This document shows positions 16,707 to 24,360 of a stretch of DNA of 64,000 nucleotides, in pieces. The position numbers and the translations under genes are program-made. Numbering within the stretch: the stretch's first letter is position 1; each line of letters begins with the position of its first letter. Under the pieces are notes generated by a model that ran no database searches, was not told where the DNA came from, and worked only from the letters and a program-made list of their open reading frames with translations. This DNA is from JAXGXT01 sp040772665 (GTDB lineage: Bacteria; Bacillota; Clostridia; Lachnospirales; Anaerotignaceae): NCBI GenBank assembly GCA_040772665.1, contig JAXGXT010000003.1, forward strand, positions 62,001 through 126,000, given 5' to 3'.

Positions 16707-18473
16707 ATGAAAAAGTGGATGCAAAAAAGAAACAAGGCAGATATTGAAAAAATGTCAAAGGCTTTGAATGTTTCTCCTACATTTGCACAAGTTCTTGCAA
16801 ACAGAGGTATAGGAACATATTCACAGGCAAAAAACTTTATTGAAGCCGATATAGAAAACATGTATGACGGATATCTTTTTAAAGACATGGAAAAAGGAAT
16901 TAAGGCTGTAAGTGAAGCTGTTGACGAGGGTGTTAAAATTTCCGTCTATGGTGATTATGACGCAGACGGTGTTATGAGCAGTGTTATTTTATATAAAACA
17001 CTTAAAAGGTTTACAGATAATGTTGTATATTACGTGCCCCACCGTCAAAAGGAAGGCTATGGCATAAATCTTGATTCCATAGAAGAACTTTATAAAGACG
17101 GAGTCGGCCTTATTCTGACTTGTGATAACGGCATTGCCGCCATAGAAGAGGCAAAGCGAATTAAAGAACTTGGTATGACACTTATTATACTTGACCATCA
17201 CGAGCCTGCTTTTATATTAAAAGAGGACGGAACAAGGGAGGATGTAATTCCTGTTGCCCATGCTGTTATAGACCATAAGCAAAAGGATTGTGACTATCCT
17301 TTTAAGGAGCTTTGTGCAGGGGCAATGGCTTATAAATTCAGCAAGCTTTTTTTTGAACAGCGTATGGAGGAAGAATTTCCTCAAAAGGAGTTTCTTACAT
17401 TTGCCGCCATTGCAACAATATGCGACATTGTGGATTTGCGTGACGAAAACAGAATAATTGCCAAAAATGGTTTAAGGTTTATTAAAGACACTGAAAACAT
17501 AGGTCTTAAAGCCCTTTTAAAGCAGACAGGCATTGAAAACCATAGCATAACTGAATATCATGTTGGTTTTATTATAGGCCCTTGTATAAACGCAACAGGC
17601 AGGCTTGAAAGTGCCGAAGCCGCAATTGAGCTTTTTATAACGGAAAACAAGGAAAGAGCAGAGTTTTTGGCACAGGAACTTTCGGCTTTAAATGATGAAA
17701 GAAAGTTTATAACACAAAAAGGTACTGCCGAATGCTTTGAGGCTATAGAAAACTCACCCCTTTGTAATGACAGAGTGCTTGTTATATACAATGACAATAT
17801 CCATGAAAGCATTGCAGGCATTGTTGCAGGGAGGGTTAAAGAAAAATATTATAAACCTACAATTGTTATAACAAGGTCTGAGGAAATGGCAAAAGGCTCG
17901 GCAAGAAGCATTGAAGGATACAATATTTTTGAAGAACTTTTAAAACAAAGGGACTTGTTTCATAAGTTCGGCGGCCACCCCATGGCTGCAGGCTTATCTC
18001 TTTTGGAAGAAAATATTGATGTTTTAAGAAAAAGGCTTAATGATGAATGTTTGCTTACAAAAGAGGAAATGACGCCTGTTTTAAGAATAGAAAAGGCTCT
18101 TGAACTTAATGAAATCAACCTTGATTTAGCACAGGAACTTCTTTTGGCGGCACCTTTTGGAAAAGATAATCCATCTCCCATTTTCGGAACAAAAAGTGCT
18201 TTTGCCGAAAAGGTTTTTCTTATAGGGAAAAATAAAAACATTCTTAAAATGAGCCTGAGGGATACAAAAACAGGAACAAGGGTGGATGCTGTTGATTTTG
18301 GCGGCTATGAATGTTTTATGGAGGAATGTGTAAAGCTTTATGGAGAAGAAAAAGCTGAAAACATAATTAAAGGTTTAGAGGGCATAAAACTTGATATTGT
18401 GTACAGCATAAGCATTAACTCATACATGGGCATGGATTCTGTAAGCTTACATATAAAGGATTTCAGATTGTGA
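16707..18473 (+). CDS. recJ: Single-stranded-DNA-specific exonuclease RecJ
   Basis: This 5'-3' single-strand DNA exonuclease acts in recombination and repair. The 588 residues contain the DHH phosphoesterase motifs GDYDADGVMSS (about 79-89) and ILDHHEP (about 162-168). The DHHA1 motif GGHPMAAGLSL and a C-terminal OB fold follow. The length matches the compact clostridial form rather than the longer Bacillus one. It lies 13 bases after secF, and its stop precedes the apt ribosome binding site directly. Confidence 0.95.
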   Translation: MKKWMQKRNKADIEKMSKALNVSPTFAQVLANRGIGTYSQAKNFIEADIENMYDGYLFKDMEKGIKAVSEAVDEGVKISVYGDYDADGVMSSVILYKTLKRFTDNVVYYVPHRQKEGYGINLDSIEELYKDGVGLILTCDNGIAAIEEAKRIKELGMTLIILDHHEPAFILKEDGTREDVIPVAHAVIDHKQKDCDYPFKELCAGAMAYKFSKLFFEQRMEEEFPQKEFLTFAAIATICDIVDLRDENRIIAKNGLRFIKDTENIGLKALLKQTGIENHSITEYHVGFIIGPCINATGRLESAEAAIELFITENKERAEFLAQELSALNDERKFITQKGTAECFEAIENSPLCNDRVLVIYNDNIHESIAGIVAGRVKEKYYKPTIVITRSEEMAKGSARSIEGYNIFEELLKQRDLFHKFGGHPMAAGLSLLEENIDVLRKRLNDECLLTKEEMTPVLRIEKALELNEINLDLAQELLLAAPFGKDNPSPIFGTKSAFAEKVFLIGKNKNILKMSLRDTKTGTRVDAVDFGGYECFMEECVKLYGEEKAENIIKGLEGIKLDIVYSISINSYMGMDSVSLHIKDFRL

Positions 18474-18486
18474 TTTGGAGGATATT

Positions 18487-18999
18487 ATGGATTTAAAAAG
18501 CAAGATAAGAGAAATAAAAGATTTTCCGCAGGAGGGTGTAGTTTTCAGAGATATTACAACTCTTTTAAAAGATGCTCAAAGTCTTTGTGAAGCTGTGGAT
18601 ATGTTTAAGGCTGAAATAGAGGGTCTTGATTTTGATTATATTGCAGGGCCTGAAAGCAGAGGTTTTATTTTCGGAATGCCCCTTGCTTATGAATTTAAAA
18701 AAGGCTTTATACCTATACGAAAGGCGGGAAAACTTCCTGCAAAAACAAGGTCAAAAGAATATGGTTTGGAATATGGAAGTGCCTGTGTTGAAATTCATGA
18801 AGATGCAATTAAAAAAGGCGATAAAGTTATTATAATTGATGACCTTATTGCAACGGGAGGAACTTCAAAGGCAATATGCGAGCTTATTGAGGAAATGGGC
18901 GGAGAGGTTGTAAAGTCGGTTTTTCTTATTGAGCTTGAAGCGCTTAAAGGCAGAGAAGCAATGGAGGAAAGAGAAGTTTCTTCAATTGTTAAGTATTAA
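18487..18999 (+). CDS. apt: Adenine phosphoribosyltransferase
   Basis: This cytoplasmic purine salvage enzyme makes AMP from adenine and PRPP. The 170 residues match the family. The PRPP-binding motif is VIIIDDLIATGGTSKA, and the N-terminus has the usual IREIKDFPQEGVVFRDITTLL region. ATG 18487 is preferred because GGAGG lies 6 bases upstream; the in-frame TTG at 18475 overlaps it. It is the last gene of the secDF-recJ-apt run. In many Firmicutes relA follows, but here the rplS leader comes next. Confidence 0.96.
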   Translation: MDLKSKIREIKDFPQEGVVFRDITTLLKDAQSLCEAVDMFKAEIEGLDFDYIAGPESRGFIFGMPLAYEFKKGFIPIRKAGKLPAKTRSKEYGLEYGSACVEIHEDAIKKGDKVIIIDDLIATGGTSKAICELIEEMGGEVVKSVFLIELEALKGREAMEEREVSSIVKY

Positions 19000-19064
19000 A
19001 AAAGGCTGTCTTTAGTCTGATTTAATTAATTTGTTAATTTAATTGATTTTGGCTAAAAAATCTG

Positions 19065-19093
19065 TTGCAGATTTTTATGCCTTCTGATATAAT
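19065..19093 (+). promoter_or_regulatory. Promoter of rplS
   Basis: TTGCAG (19065-19070), 17 bases and TATAAT (19088-19093) with an extended -10 TGA. It is followed directly by the L19 leader. Confidence 0.75.
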
Positions 19094-19155
19094 ATCTTGC
19101 GTATGTATCGTGGATGGTCCGCTGTCGCTGTATGGATGCGGCAAGAACATCTTGG
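19094..19155 (+). promoter_or_regulatory. L19 leader (autoregulatory 5' UTR of rplS)
   Basis: The leader contains GTGGATGGTCCGCTG and later GCGGCAAGAACAT, the conserved elements I recall of the Firmicutes L19 leader. TCTTGC at its start pairs with GCAAGA near its end to close the structure. It is thought to bind L19 and limit rplS expression. The call rests on recall of the motif, not on a covariance search. Confidence 0.7.
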
Positions 19156-19175
19156 ATTTTTAGGAGGAATTTGAA

Positions 19176-19523
19176 ATGAACAGTATTATTAGAGAAATTG
19201 AAAGCGCACAGCTTAAAAGTGAAGTTCCAAGCTTTAACGTAGGCGACACCGTTCGTGTTTACGCTAAGGTTGTAGAGGGAACAAGAGAAAGATTACAGAT
19301 GTTTGAAGGCGTTGTTATTAAAAGACAAAACGGCGGCATCCGTGAAACTTTCACAGTAAGAAGAATTGCTTCAGGTGTTGGTGTTGAAAGAACATGGCCT
19401 CTTCACTCCCCAAGAATTGACCGTATTGAGGTTGCAAGAAAAGGTGTTGTAAGACGTGCTAAACTCTTCTATTTAAGAGATAGAGTTGGTAAGGCTGCAA
19501 AGGTTAAAGAAGCTATAAAATAA
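19176..19523 (+). CDS. rplS: 50S ribosomal protein L19
   Basis: This 115-residue ribosomal protein sits at the 30S-50S interface. It shows the typical FNVGDTVRVYAKVVEGTRERLQ-type core (FNVGDTVRV), FEGVVIKRQNGGI and a basic C-terminus with RRAKLFYLRDR. AGGAGG precedes ATG. In Bacillus rplS follows trmD; here it starts a new unit with its own promoter and leader and is followed by a terminator. Confidence 0.97.
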   Translation: MNSIIREIESAQLKSEVPSFNVGDTVRVYAKVVEGTRERLQMFEGVVIKRQNGGIRETFTVRRIASGVGVERTWPLHSPRIDRIEVARKGVVRRAKLFYLRDRVGKAAKVKEAIK

Positions 19524-19539
19524 TAATCACGATACAAAT

Positions 19540-19570
19540 AAGCCTGGCGGAATGAAACGTCAGGCTTTTG
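19540..19570 (+). terminator. Terminator after rplS
   Basis: GCCTGGCG pairs with CGTCAGGC (one G-U pair) and is followed by TTTTG. Some read-through into lepB and rbgA is likely because no strong new promoter is seen. Confidence 0.75.
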
Positions 19571-19598
19571 TATATTAAAACAGAAAAAAGGTGAATTT

Positions 19599-20147
19599 AT
19601 GACCGAAAAAAGAAAAGAGAAAAGGAATAAAGAAATAAAGGAATGGGTAATTTCAATTATAATTGTTTGTGCCGTTGCAATAGCTGCAAAGGAATTTGTT
19701 ATAGGCACAGCACTTGTTAAAGGCGGCAGTATGGAGCCTACGTTGGAACATGACGATTTTCTTGTTATGAGAAAATTTGGTTCTTGGGAAAAAGGTGACA
19801 TTGTTATATGCAGTTATGACAAAGGTGCAAAGGAAGAAAACATTGTTAAAAGGATAATCGGTTTTCCCGGAGATGTTATAGACATTGAAACAGGGGAGGA
19901 CTTTGAATATATTGTTGTTGTAAACGGAGAAGCCTTGGAAGAGCCTTATTTAGGTGAGAAAATGGAGCAAAAAGGAGATATTGAATATCCTTACACTGTT
20001 CCTGCCGACAGCTATTTTGTTATGGGTGACAACAGAAACGCAAGCAACGACAGCAGGTCAAAAACCATAGGTGCCATAAACAAAAAAGAGATACATGGAA
20101 AAGTTTTTGCAAGGGTTTTCCCTTTTGAAAGATTTGATTTGTTTTGA
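19599..20147 (+). CDS. lepB: Signal peptidase I (first copy)
   Basis: This membrane-bound serine protease removes signal peptides from exported proteins. The 182 residues have one N-terminal span (about 15-35), the catalytic Ser44 in GGSMEPTL and the general base Lys84 in IVKRIIGFPGD. The box MGDNRNASNDSR is also present. The length fits the SipS/T type with one membrane anchor. It lies between rplS and rbgA. A second copy is at 33138. Confidence 0.95.
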   Translation: MTEKRKEKRNKEIKEWVISIIIVCAVAIAAKEFVIGTALVKGGSMEPTLEHDDFLVMRKFGSWEKGDIVICSYDKGAKEENIVKRIIGFPGDVIDIETGEDFEYIVVVNGEALEEPYLGEKMEQKGDIEYPYTVPADSYFVMGDNRNASNDSRSKTIGAINKKEIHGKVFARVFPFERFDLF

Positions 20148-20160
20148 TTAAGGAGGAAAT

Positions 20161-21108
20161 ATGAATATACAATGGTATCCGGGGCACATGACAAAAACCA
20201 GAAGAATGATGGAGGAAAACCTTTCTCTTGTGGATGTTGTTGTGGAGCTTATTGATGCAAGAATACCTTACAGCAGTAAAAATCCCGATATTGATAATCT
20301 GGCGAAAAATAAGTTTCGCATAATTGTTATGAATAAAAGTGATTTGGCTGATGAAACGGCAACAAAGATTTGGGTTAAATATTTTGAAGAGCAAGGTTTT
20401 AGGGTTCTTCTTACAAATTCTGTTGCGGGAAAGGGCGTAAAAAATGTAACAGAGCTTGCAAGGGAACTTATGAAAGAAAAAATAGAGGCACAAAAAGCAA
20501 GAGGACGTATTTTTGTTCCCATAAGGGCCATGATTGTGGGAATACCCAACGTGGGAAAATCTACATTTATAAATAAATATGTTGGAAAAACCACAGCCAA
20601 AACCGGTGATAAGCCCGGAATAACAAGGGGTAAGCAGTGGATAAGAATAAAAAAGGATTTTGAGCTTCTTGACACACCGGGAATTTTATGGCCCAAGTTT
20701 GAGGACAAACAGGTGGGTTTGCGTCTTGCTTTTACAGGAGCAATAAATGACGATATTCTTGAAAGTGAATTAGCTGCGGTGGAGTTTATAAAACTTATAA
20801 TGAAAATCAGACCAAAGGCTTTAAAAGAAAGGTATGGCATTGATTTTGAAGAAGAAGAAAATCCCCACGAGGTGTTTTTAAAAATAGGGGAAAGCCGAGG
20901 ATTTATTAAAAAAGGCGGAGAGATTGATTCGCTGCGGTGTGCAAGGATTTTGTTTGATGAATACAGAGGCGGAAAGCTTGGAAAAATGACCCTTGAAATG
21001 CCTGAAGACATAAGGGATATGACAGAGGAAACCCAGCTTAAGGAGCAAGAAAAAAAGCAAAGAGATATAGAGCGAAAAAGAGAATACAAAAGAAAGAAAA
21101 ACAGTTGA
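20161..21108 (+). CDS. rbgA: Ribosome biogenesis GTPase RbgA (YlqF)
   Basis: This circularly permuted GTPase is needed for late 50S assembly. The 315 residues begin IQWYPGHMTKTRRMM. The G4 motif NKSD (about 58-61) comes before G1 GIPNVGKST (about 122-130) and G3 DTPG, the permuted order of this family. The C-terminal helical domain and a charged Lys/Glu tail follow. AAGGAGG precedes ATG. The rplS-(lepB)-rbgA order is shared with Bacillus relatives. Confidence 0.96.
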   Translation: MNIQWYPGHMTKTRRMMEENLSLVDVVVELIDARIPYSSKNPDIDNLAKNKFRIIVMNKSDLADETATKIWVKYFEEQGFRVLLTNSVAGKGVKNVTELARELMKEKIEAQKARGRIFVPIRAMIVGIPNVGKSTFINKYVGKTTAKTGDKPGITRGKQWIRIKKDFELLDTPGILWPKFEDKQVGLRLAFTGAINDDILESELAAVEFIKLIMKIRPKALKERYGIDFEEEENPHEVFLKIGESRGFIKKGGEIDSLRCARILFDEYRGGKLGKMTLEMPEDIRDMTEETQLKEQEKKQRDIERKREYKRKKNS

Positions 21109-21283
21109 AAGCAAAAGATTGCTAAAGCTTAATTTTAAAGAAAACTTTATTTTAGTTAAAAAATTAATCCGTGTGTGTAATTTATTAATTGAATATCAAA
21201 GGTATGAGTTTTCCTGCCGCAAATTTGGTTTGCAAACTGACGTTTAAGGTGATGGCGATATATTTAATTTCAGTGTTTCTCGT

Positions 21284-21345
21284 CTTAAAACCGCATAAAT
21301 ATGCGGTTTTAAGATTGGCTAGGAAGGAACAGCAAAGATGGATGC
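21284..21345 (+). repeat. Hairpin plus conserved flank, repeat module B
   Basis: TTAAAACCGCAT pairs with ATGCGGTTTTAA, and the hairpin is followed by GATTGGCTAGGAAGG and GCAAAGAT. A near copy (AAAACCGCAT...ATGCGGTTTTA, then GATGGGTCAAGTAGGAAGG) lies at 32732-32775. Here it falls between the convergent rbgA and spo0A genes and may also act as their terminator. Confidence 0.55.
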
Positions 21346-21386
21346 TGCTGTTATGCAAAGATGGTTTGCTTACACTTGAAACTTCT

Positions 21387-22202
21387 TTAGCTTGCTTTTT
21401 GTTCAAGCCTTAATCTGTCGGCAATAAGGGCAATAAATTCGCTGTTTGTTGGTTTGCCTTTATGGTTATTTATTGTATAACCAAAAAGTGAGTCAATGGC
21501 ATCAATTTTTCCCCTGTTCCATGCAACTTCTATGGCATGGCGTATTGCCCTTTCAACACGTGACGGGGTTGTGTTGCATTTTTTTGCTATTGAGGGATAA
21601 AGCTCTTTTGTTATGTAATTTAATACATCCATATCGTTTACACTCATCATTATTGCCTCACGTATATAGTGGTATCCTCTTATATGTGCAGGCACCCCTA
21701 TTTCATGAAGTATGTTTGTTACTTTTGTTTCAAGGTTATATGATGAAGACACAGTTTCCTTTTTTGCAAAGTCTGTTGTTTTTGCCTGTGTAAAGGAAGT
21801 TATATTTGAAACAGGCTGTGCTGTTGTTTTAAACTGTCTTATTCTGTTTATAAGAGAGTCCATATCAAATGGTTTAAGTATGTAATAATCTGCTCCAAGT
21901 TCAAAAGCACGCTGAGAAATCTTTTCTTGGCTTAGAGATGAAAGTATTATGCACACAGGTCTTTTCTCAGGTTGCTGCTGGTTTAGTTTGTCAAGAAGGC
22001 CAAGGCCGTCAAGACGAGGCATAATGCTGTCGATAAGGGCTATGTCGGGTTTTGTTTCAAGAATTTTGTAATAGGCTTCTGTTCCGTCGTATGCTGTTGC
22101 AACAACTTCTATATCGTCTTTATTTCCCAGATGTGATTTCAATACATCACAAAAATCTTTGTTATCATCTGCAATTAAAACTTTTATTGTATTTTGGTTC
22201 AT
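21387..22202 (-). CDS. spo0A: Sporulation master regulator Spo0A
   Basis: This response regulator is phosphorylated by a phosphorelay or directly by kinases and commits the cell to sporulation. The 271 residues contain a receiver domain (about 5-125) with the acidic pair near D12-D13, phospho-acceptor D58 in ALIDSIMPRLDG and K110 in YILKPFD. A linker and the C-terminal Spo0A DNA-binding domain follow, with TTPSRVERAIRHAIEVAW. CTGGAGGGA precedes ATG. spoIVB, its common neighbour, is not next to it here. A sigma-A type promoter is seen upstream. Confidence 0.97.
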   Translation of the reverse strand: MNQNTIKVLIADDNKDFCDVLKSHLGNKDDIEVVATAYDGTEAYYKILETKPDIALIDSIMPRLDGLGLLDKLNQQQPEKRPVCIILSSLSQEKISQRAFELGADYYILKPFDMDSLINRIRQFKTTAQPVSNITSFTQAKTTDFAKKETVSSSYNLETKVTNILHEIGVPAHIRGYHYIREAIMMSVNDMDVLNYITKELYPSIAKKCNTTPSRVERAIRHAIEVAWNRGKIDAIDSLFGYTINNHKGKPTNSEFIALIADRLRLEQKAS

Positions 22203-22284
22203 AAAAATCCCTCCAGATATTTAAATAATGAAGAATATTTACCAATTTACCGCTTTAAATGGTAATTATTTACTTCTTTGTTAG

Positions 22285-22313
22285 ATTATAGACCCATAAG
22301 TTTTATTTTGCAA
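22285..22313 (-). promoter_or_regulatory. Promoter of spo0A
   Basis: On the minus strand TTGCAA (22313-22308), 17 bases and TATAAT (22290-22285). Further upstream a TTCGTCA differs by one base from a 0A box (TTCGACA), and TGGAATT could be part of a sigma-H site; both are weak. Confidence 0.65.
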
Positions 22314-22452
22314 TAAGCATAGTAGATGAAAAAATTCCATATTTTTGCATAAATATCATTATATTTCCATAACATACAGCACAATGACGAATTTTTAGCT
22401 TTCAAACGCATATCGGGTATCATAAAATGATGAAAATTGTGATTTTATATAA

Positions 22453-22917
22453 TTAAAAAATATTTGGAGGAACGCCATATATAGACAGGTTTGTATTTTT
22501 GTATAGCTTATTTTGTGAAATATCTTCTCCAAACCAGCTGGGCGGCAGAAATAATTCAGCCTCTTTAAGGGATTGAAATTCCACCTCAACAGTTATTAAA
22601 CCTTTAAGATTTTCTTTATATATGTCAAGCTCAGCAGTTAAGTTGTTGTTTAAGGGAATGAAATATCTTGTCTTTTTTACAGTGTTATTTTCAGTCTTTT
22701 TTAAGAGAGAGGCATATTGCCGGCTGTTTATTTTGATTTCAAGCTCTTCTCTTGAAATATGTCCTTCCCCTTTAAGTGTAAGAAAATAGTTATCATCAGC
22801 CTGTCTTATTCTTATTGTTGGAGAAAGTGAAATATAGCTTTGAGAGATTTCTGATTTTGAAAAACTTTCTAAATTTTCCGGAAGCTTTTTAACGAGGAAT
22901 TTTCTTTCGATTTCCAT
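22453..22917 (-). CDS. CYTH-domain protein (triphosphate tunnel family)
   Basis: This 154-residue protein starts MEIERKFLVKKLPENL, with the EIERKFLV hallmark of the CYTH superfamily. Alternating charged strands (TIRIRQADDNYFLTLKG, EELEIKI, VKKTRYFIP, AELDIY) line the tunnel. Relatives hydrolyse triphosphates such as tripolyphosphate or thiamine triphosphate, and some make cyclic AMP. Short bacterial forms are usually inorganic triphosphatases. It is a stand-alone gene, and the substrate is not decided by the sequence. Confidence 0.85.
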   Translation of the reverse strand: MEIERKFLVKKLPENLESFSKSEISQSYISLSPTIRIRQADDNYFLTLKGEGHISREELEIKINSRQYASLLKKTENNTVKKTRYFIPLNNNLTAELDIYKENLKGLITVEVEFQSLKEAELFLPPSWFGEDISQNKLYKNTNLSIYGVPPNIF

Positions 22918-23018
22918 AATATTCTCCTTTAAAATGAGGTTTTATCACAGTATAGCAAATTATGACATTGTATTATAGTGTAAACTTTACTATAATGAAA
23001 GCCAAAGGATGTGAGAAT

Positions 23019-23579
23019 ATGAAAAAGGCAGCAGTTTTTTTAGCAGATGGCTTTGAAGAGATTGAAGCCCTTTCAGTTGTTGACATTTTAAGAAGGGCGG
23101 AAATTGAAACAGATATGATTTCTGTTTCAAGCAATGTTTTTGTTACGGGAAGAAGCAACATAGAGGTTAGGGCGGATTTTCTTTTTGACGACATGGATTT
23201 TTCGTCATACGACAGCGTTATTCTTCCAGGGGGAATGCCCGGCACAACAAACCTTATGCATCACAATGAGCTTTGCAATCTTGTGGAGGATTTTAACAAC
23301 AGAAAAAAGGCGGTTTGTGCTATTTGTGCGGCACCTACAATTTTGGCCCAGCTTGGCATATTAAAAGGAAGAAAAGCCTGTTGTTATCCTGGGTGTGAGG
23401 AAGGATTTAATGATGTTAACTGGGTTAATGAAGGTGTTTGCGTTGATGAAAATATCATTACTTCCCAAAGTGCGGCAACAGCGATAGACTTTGCTTTAAC
23501 TATTGTCAGAGAATTGCTTGGAAATGAAAAGGCTTTGGAAATAGCTGAAAGCATTGTATATGCGGCACAAGGCAAATAA
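23019..23579 (+). CDS. DJ-1/PfpI family protein
   Basis: This 186-residue protein has the DJ-1 flavodoxin-like fold. It starts MKKAAVFLADGFEEIEAL and has the nucleophile elbow AICAAPTIL with Cys103, the conserved Glu near 14-16 and GCEEGF. Relatives include YajL/ThiJ-type deglycases and chaperones. ATG 23019 was chosen because the protein then begins exactly as its family does; the ribosome binding site there (GGATGTGAG) is modest. It is followed by an unknown gene after about 20 bases. Confidence 0.88.
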   Translation: MKKAAVFLADGFEEIEALSVVDILRRAEIETDMISVSSNVFVTGRSNIEVRADFLFDDMDFSSYDSVILPGGMPGTTNLMHHNELCNLVEDFNNRKKAVCAICAAPTILAQLGILKGRKACCYPGCEEGFNDVNWVNEGVCVDENIITSQSAATAIDFALTIVRELLGNEKALEIAESIVYAAQGK

Positions 23580-23598
23580 AATGTAAGGATTGTTTACC

Positions 23599-24129
23599 AT
23601 GAATAAAATTCAGAAGTATTTTAAATACAGGCAAAGTCTTATTGACCAATACACCAAAGGAGATATGACAAAAAGAGAATATTTAAGGGCAAACTATGAA
23701 GCTGTTGTGTATAACGACATAGGCCCTTTTTCAATACTTGACAATGTGGACAAGTGCCTTTTTAACTATCAATATTATAACGCCTTGGCAAAGGAAAATA
23801 AAAAAGCAGGCTGTGAAAAAGGTCTTGAATATGAATTAAAAAAAGATTATTTAAGCCAAAGCAACTATTATTACAGAAAAAAAGACGAAGCCACAAAAAA
23901 GGCCCTTAGACTTCTTGATTACAGAAATGTTGAAGGATACTTTGTTAAGGTGAAAAGCAGTGTTCTTAGGGGAAAGCTTTTTGAAATTGTGTGCAAAGAT
24001 TATGGAATGTATGATATGATTCTTCATTCCACAAATGAGATGATTTTAAAAAATATGCGTGAAGAAGGGGTTTTCTCAGAAGGCAGCAGAGTTTCACTGA
24101 TAGACGGATATATAAATGCTAAGTATTAA
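23599..24129 (+). CDS. Uncharacterised clostridial protein
   Basis: This 176-residue soluble protein is rich in Lys, Tyr and Asn, with no membrane span or signal peptide. It begins MNKIQKYFKYRQSLIDQY and has a Tyr-rich helical middle (YYYRKKDEATKKALRLL). I recall similar proteins of unknown function in clostridia but cannot name a domain with confidence. ATG 23599 has AAGGA 9 bases upstream. It probably shares a transcript with the DJ-1 gene. Confidence 0.7.
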   Translation: MNKIQKYFKYRQSLIDQYTKGDMTKREYLRANYEAVVYNDIGPFSILDNVDKCLFNYQYYNALAKENKKAGCEKGLEYELKKDYLSQSNYYYRKKDEATKKALRLLDYRNVEGYFVKVKSSVLRGKLFEIVCKDYGMYDMILHSTNEMILKNMREEGVFSEGSRVSLIDGYINAKY

Positions 24130-24240
24130 AAAGTAATAAGTTAGAAAGAGGGAAAAATTTAATGGCTTTTTGTCAGCGGTTTGTCTTGTGAAGAAGACAC
24201 TACATGCCTATGAGGGTTATATTCAACTTTACTTATTGCT

Positions 24241-24261
24241 AAAGGTTTTAACTTTGTCTAT
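24241..24261 (+). repeat. Repeat motif AAGGTTTTRACTTTGT, copy 2
   Basis: AAGGTTTTAACTTTGT followed by CTATG lies 3 bases before the terminator hairpin at 24265. GCGGTTTG occurs about 67 bases upstream, as in the other copies. Confidence 0.6.
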
Positions 24262-24264
24262 GAT

Positions 24265-24300
24265 TAAAGACCGATTCGTAAATGAATCGGTCTTTTTTTT
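24265..24300. terminator. Terminator between the unknown gene and tex
   Basis: The perfect 12-bp stem AAAGACCGATTC / GAATCGGTCTTT is followed by a long T run. The genes converge here. Confidence 0.9.
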
Positions 24301-24360
24301 GTTTGGCAAAGATTTAAAAAACATAAAGTCTTGTGTTTTTAAGTTTATATGTGCCGCTGT

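Noticed and set aside
20268..21089. A 273-codon open frame on the minus strand opposite rbgA
   Set aside because: It is Ser/Leu/Phe-rich with no motif, lies wholly opposite a well-supported GTPase gene and has no ribosome binding site. It is an antisense shadow.
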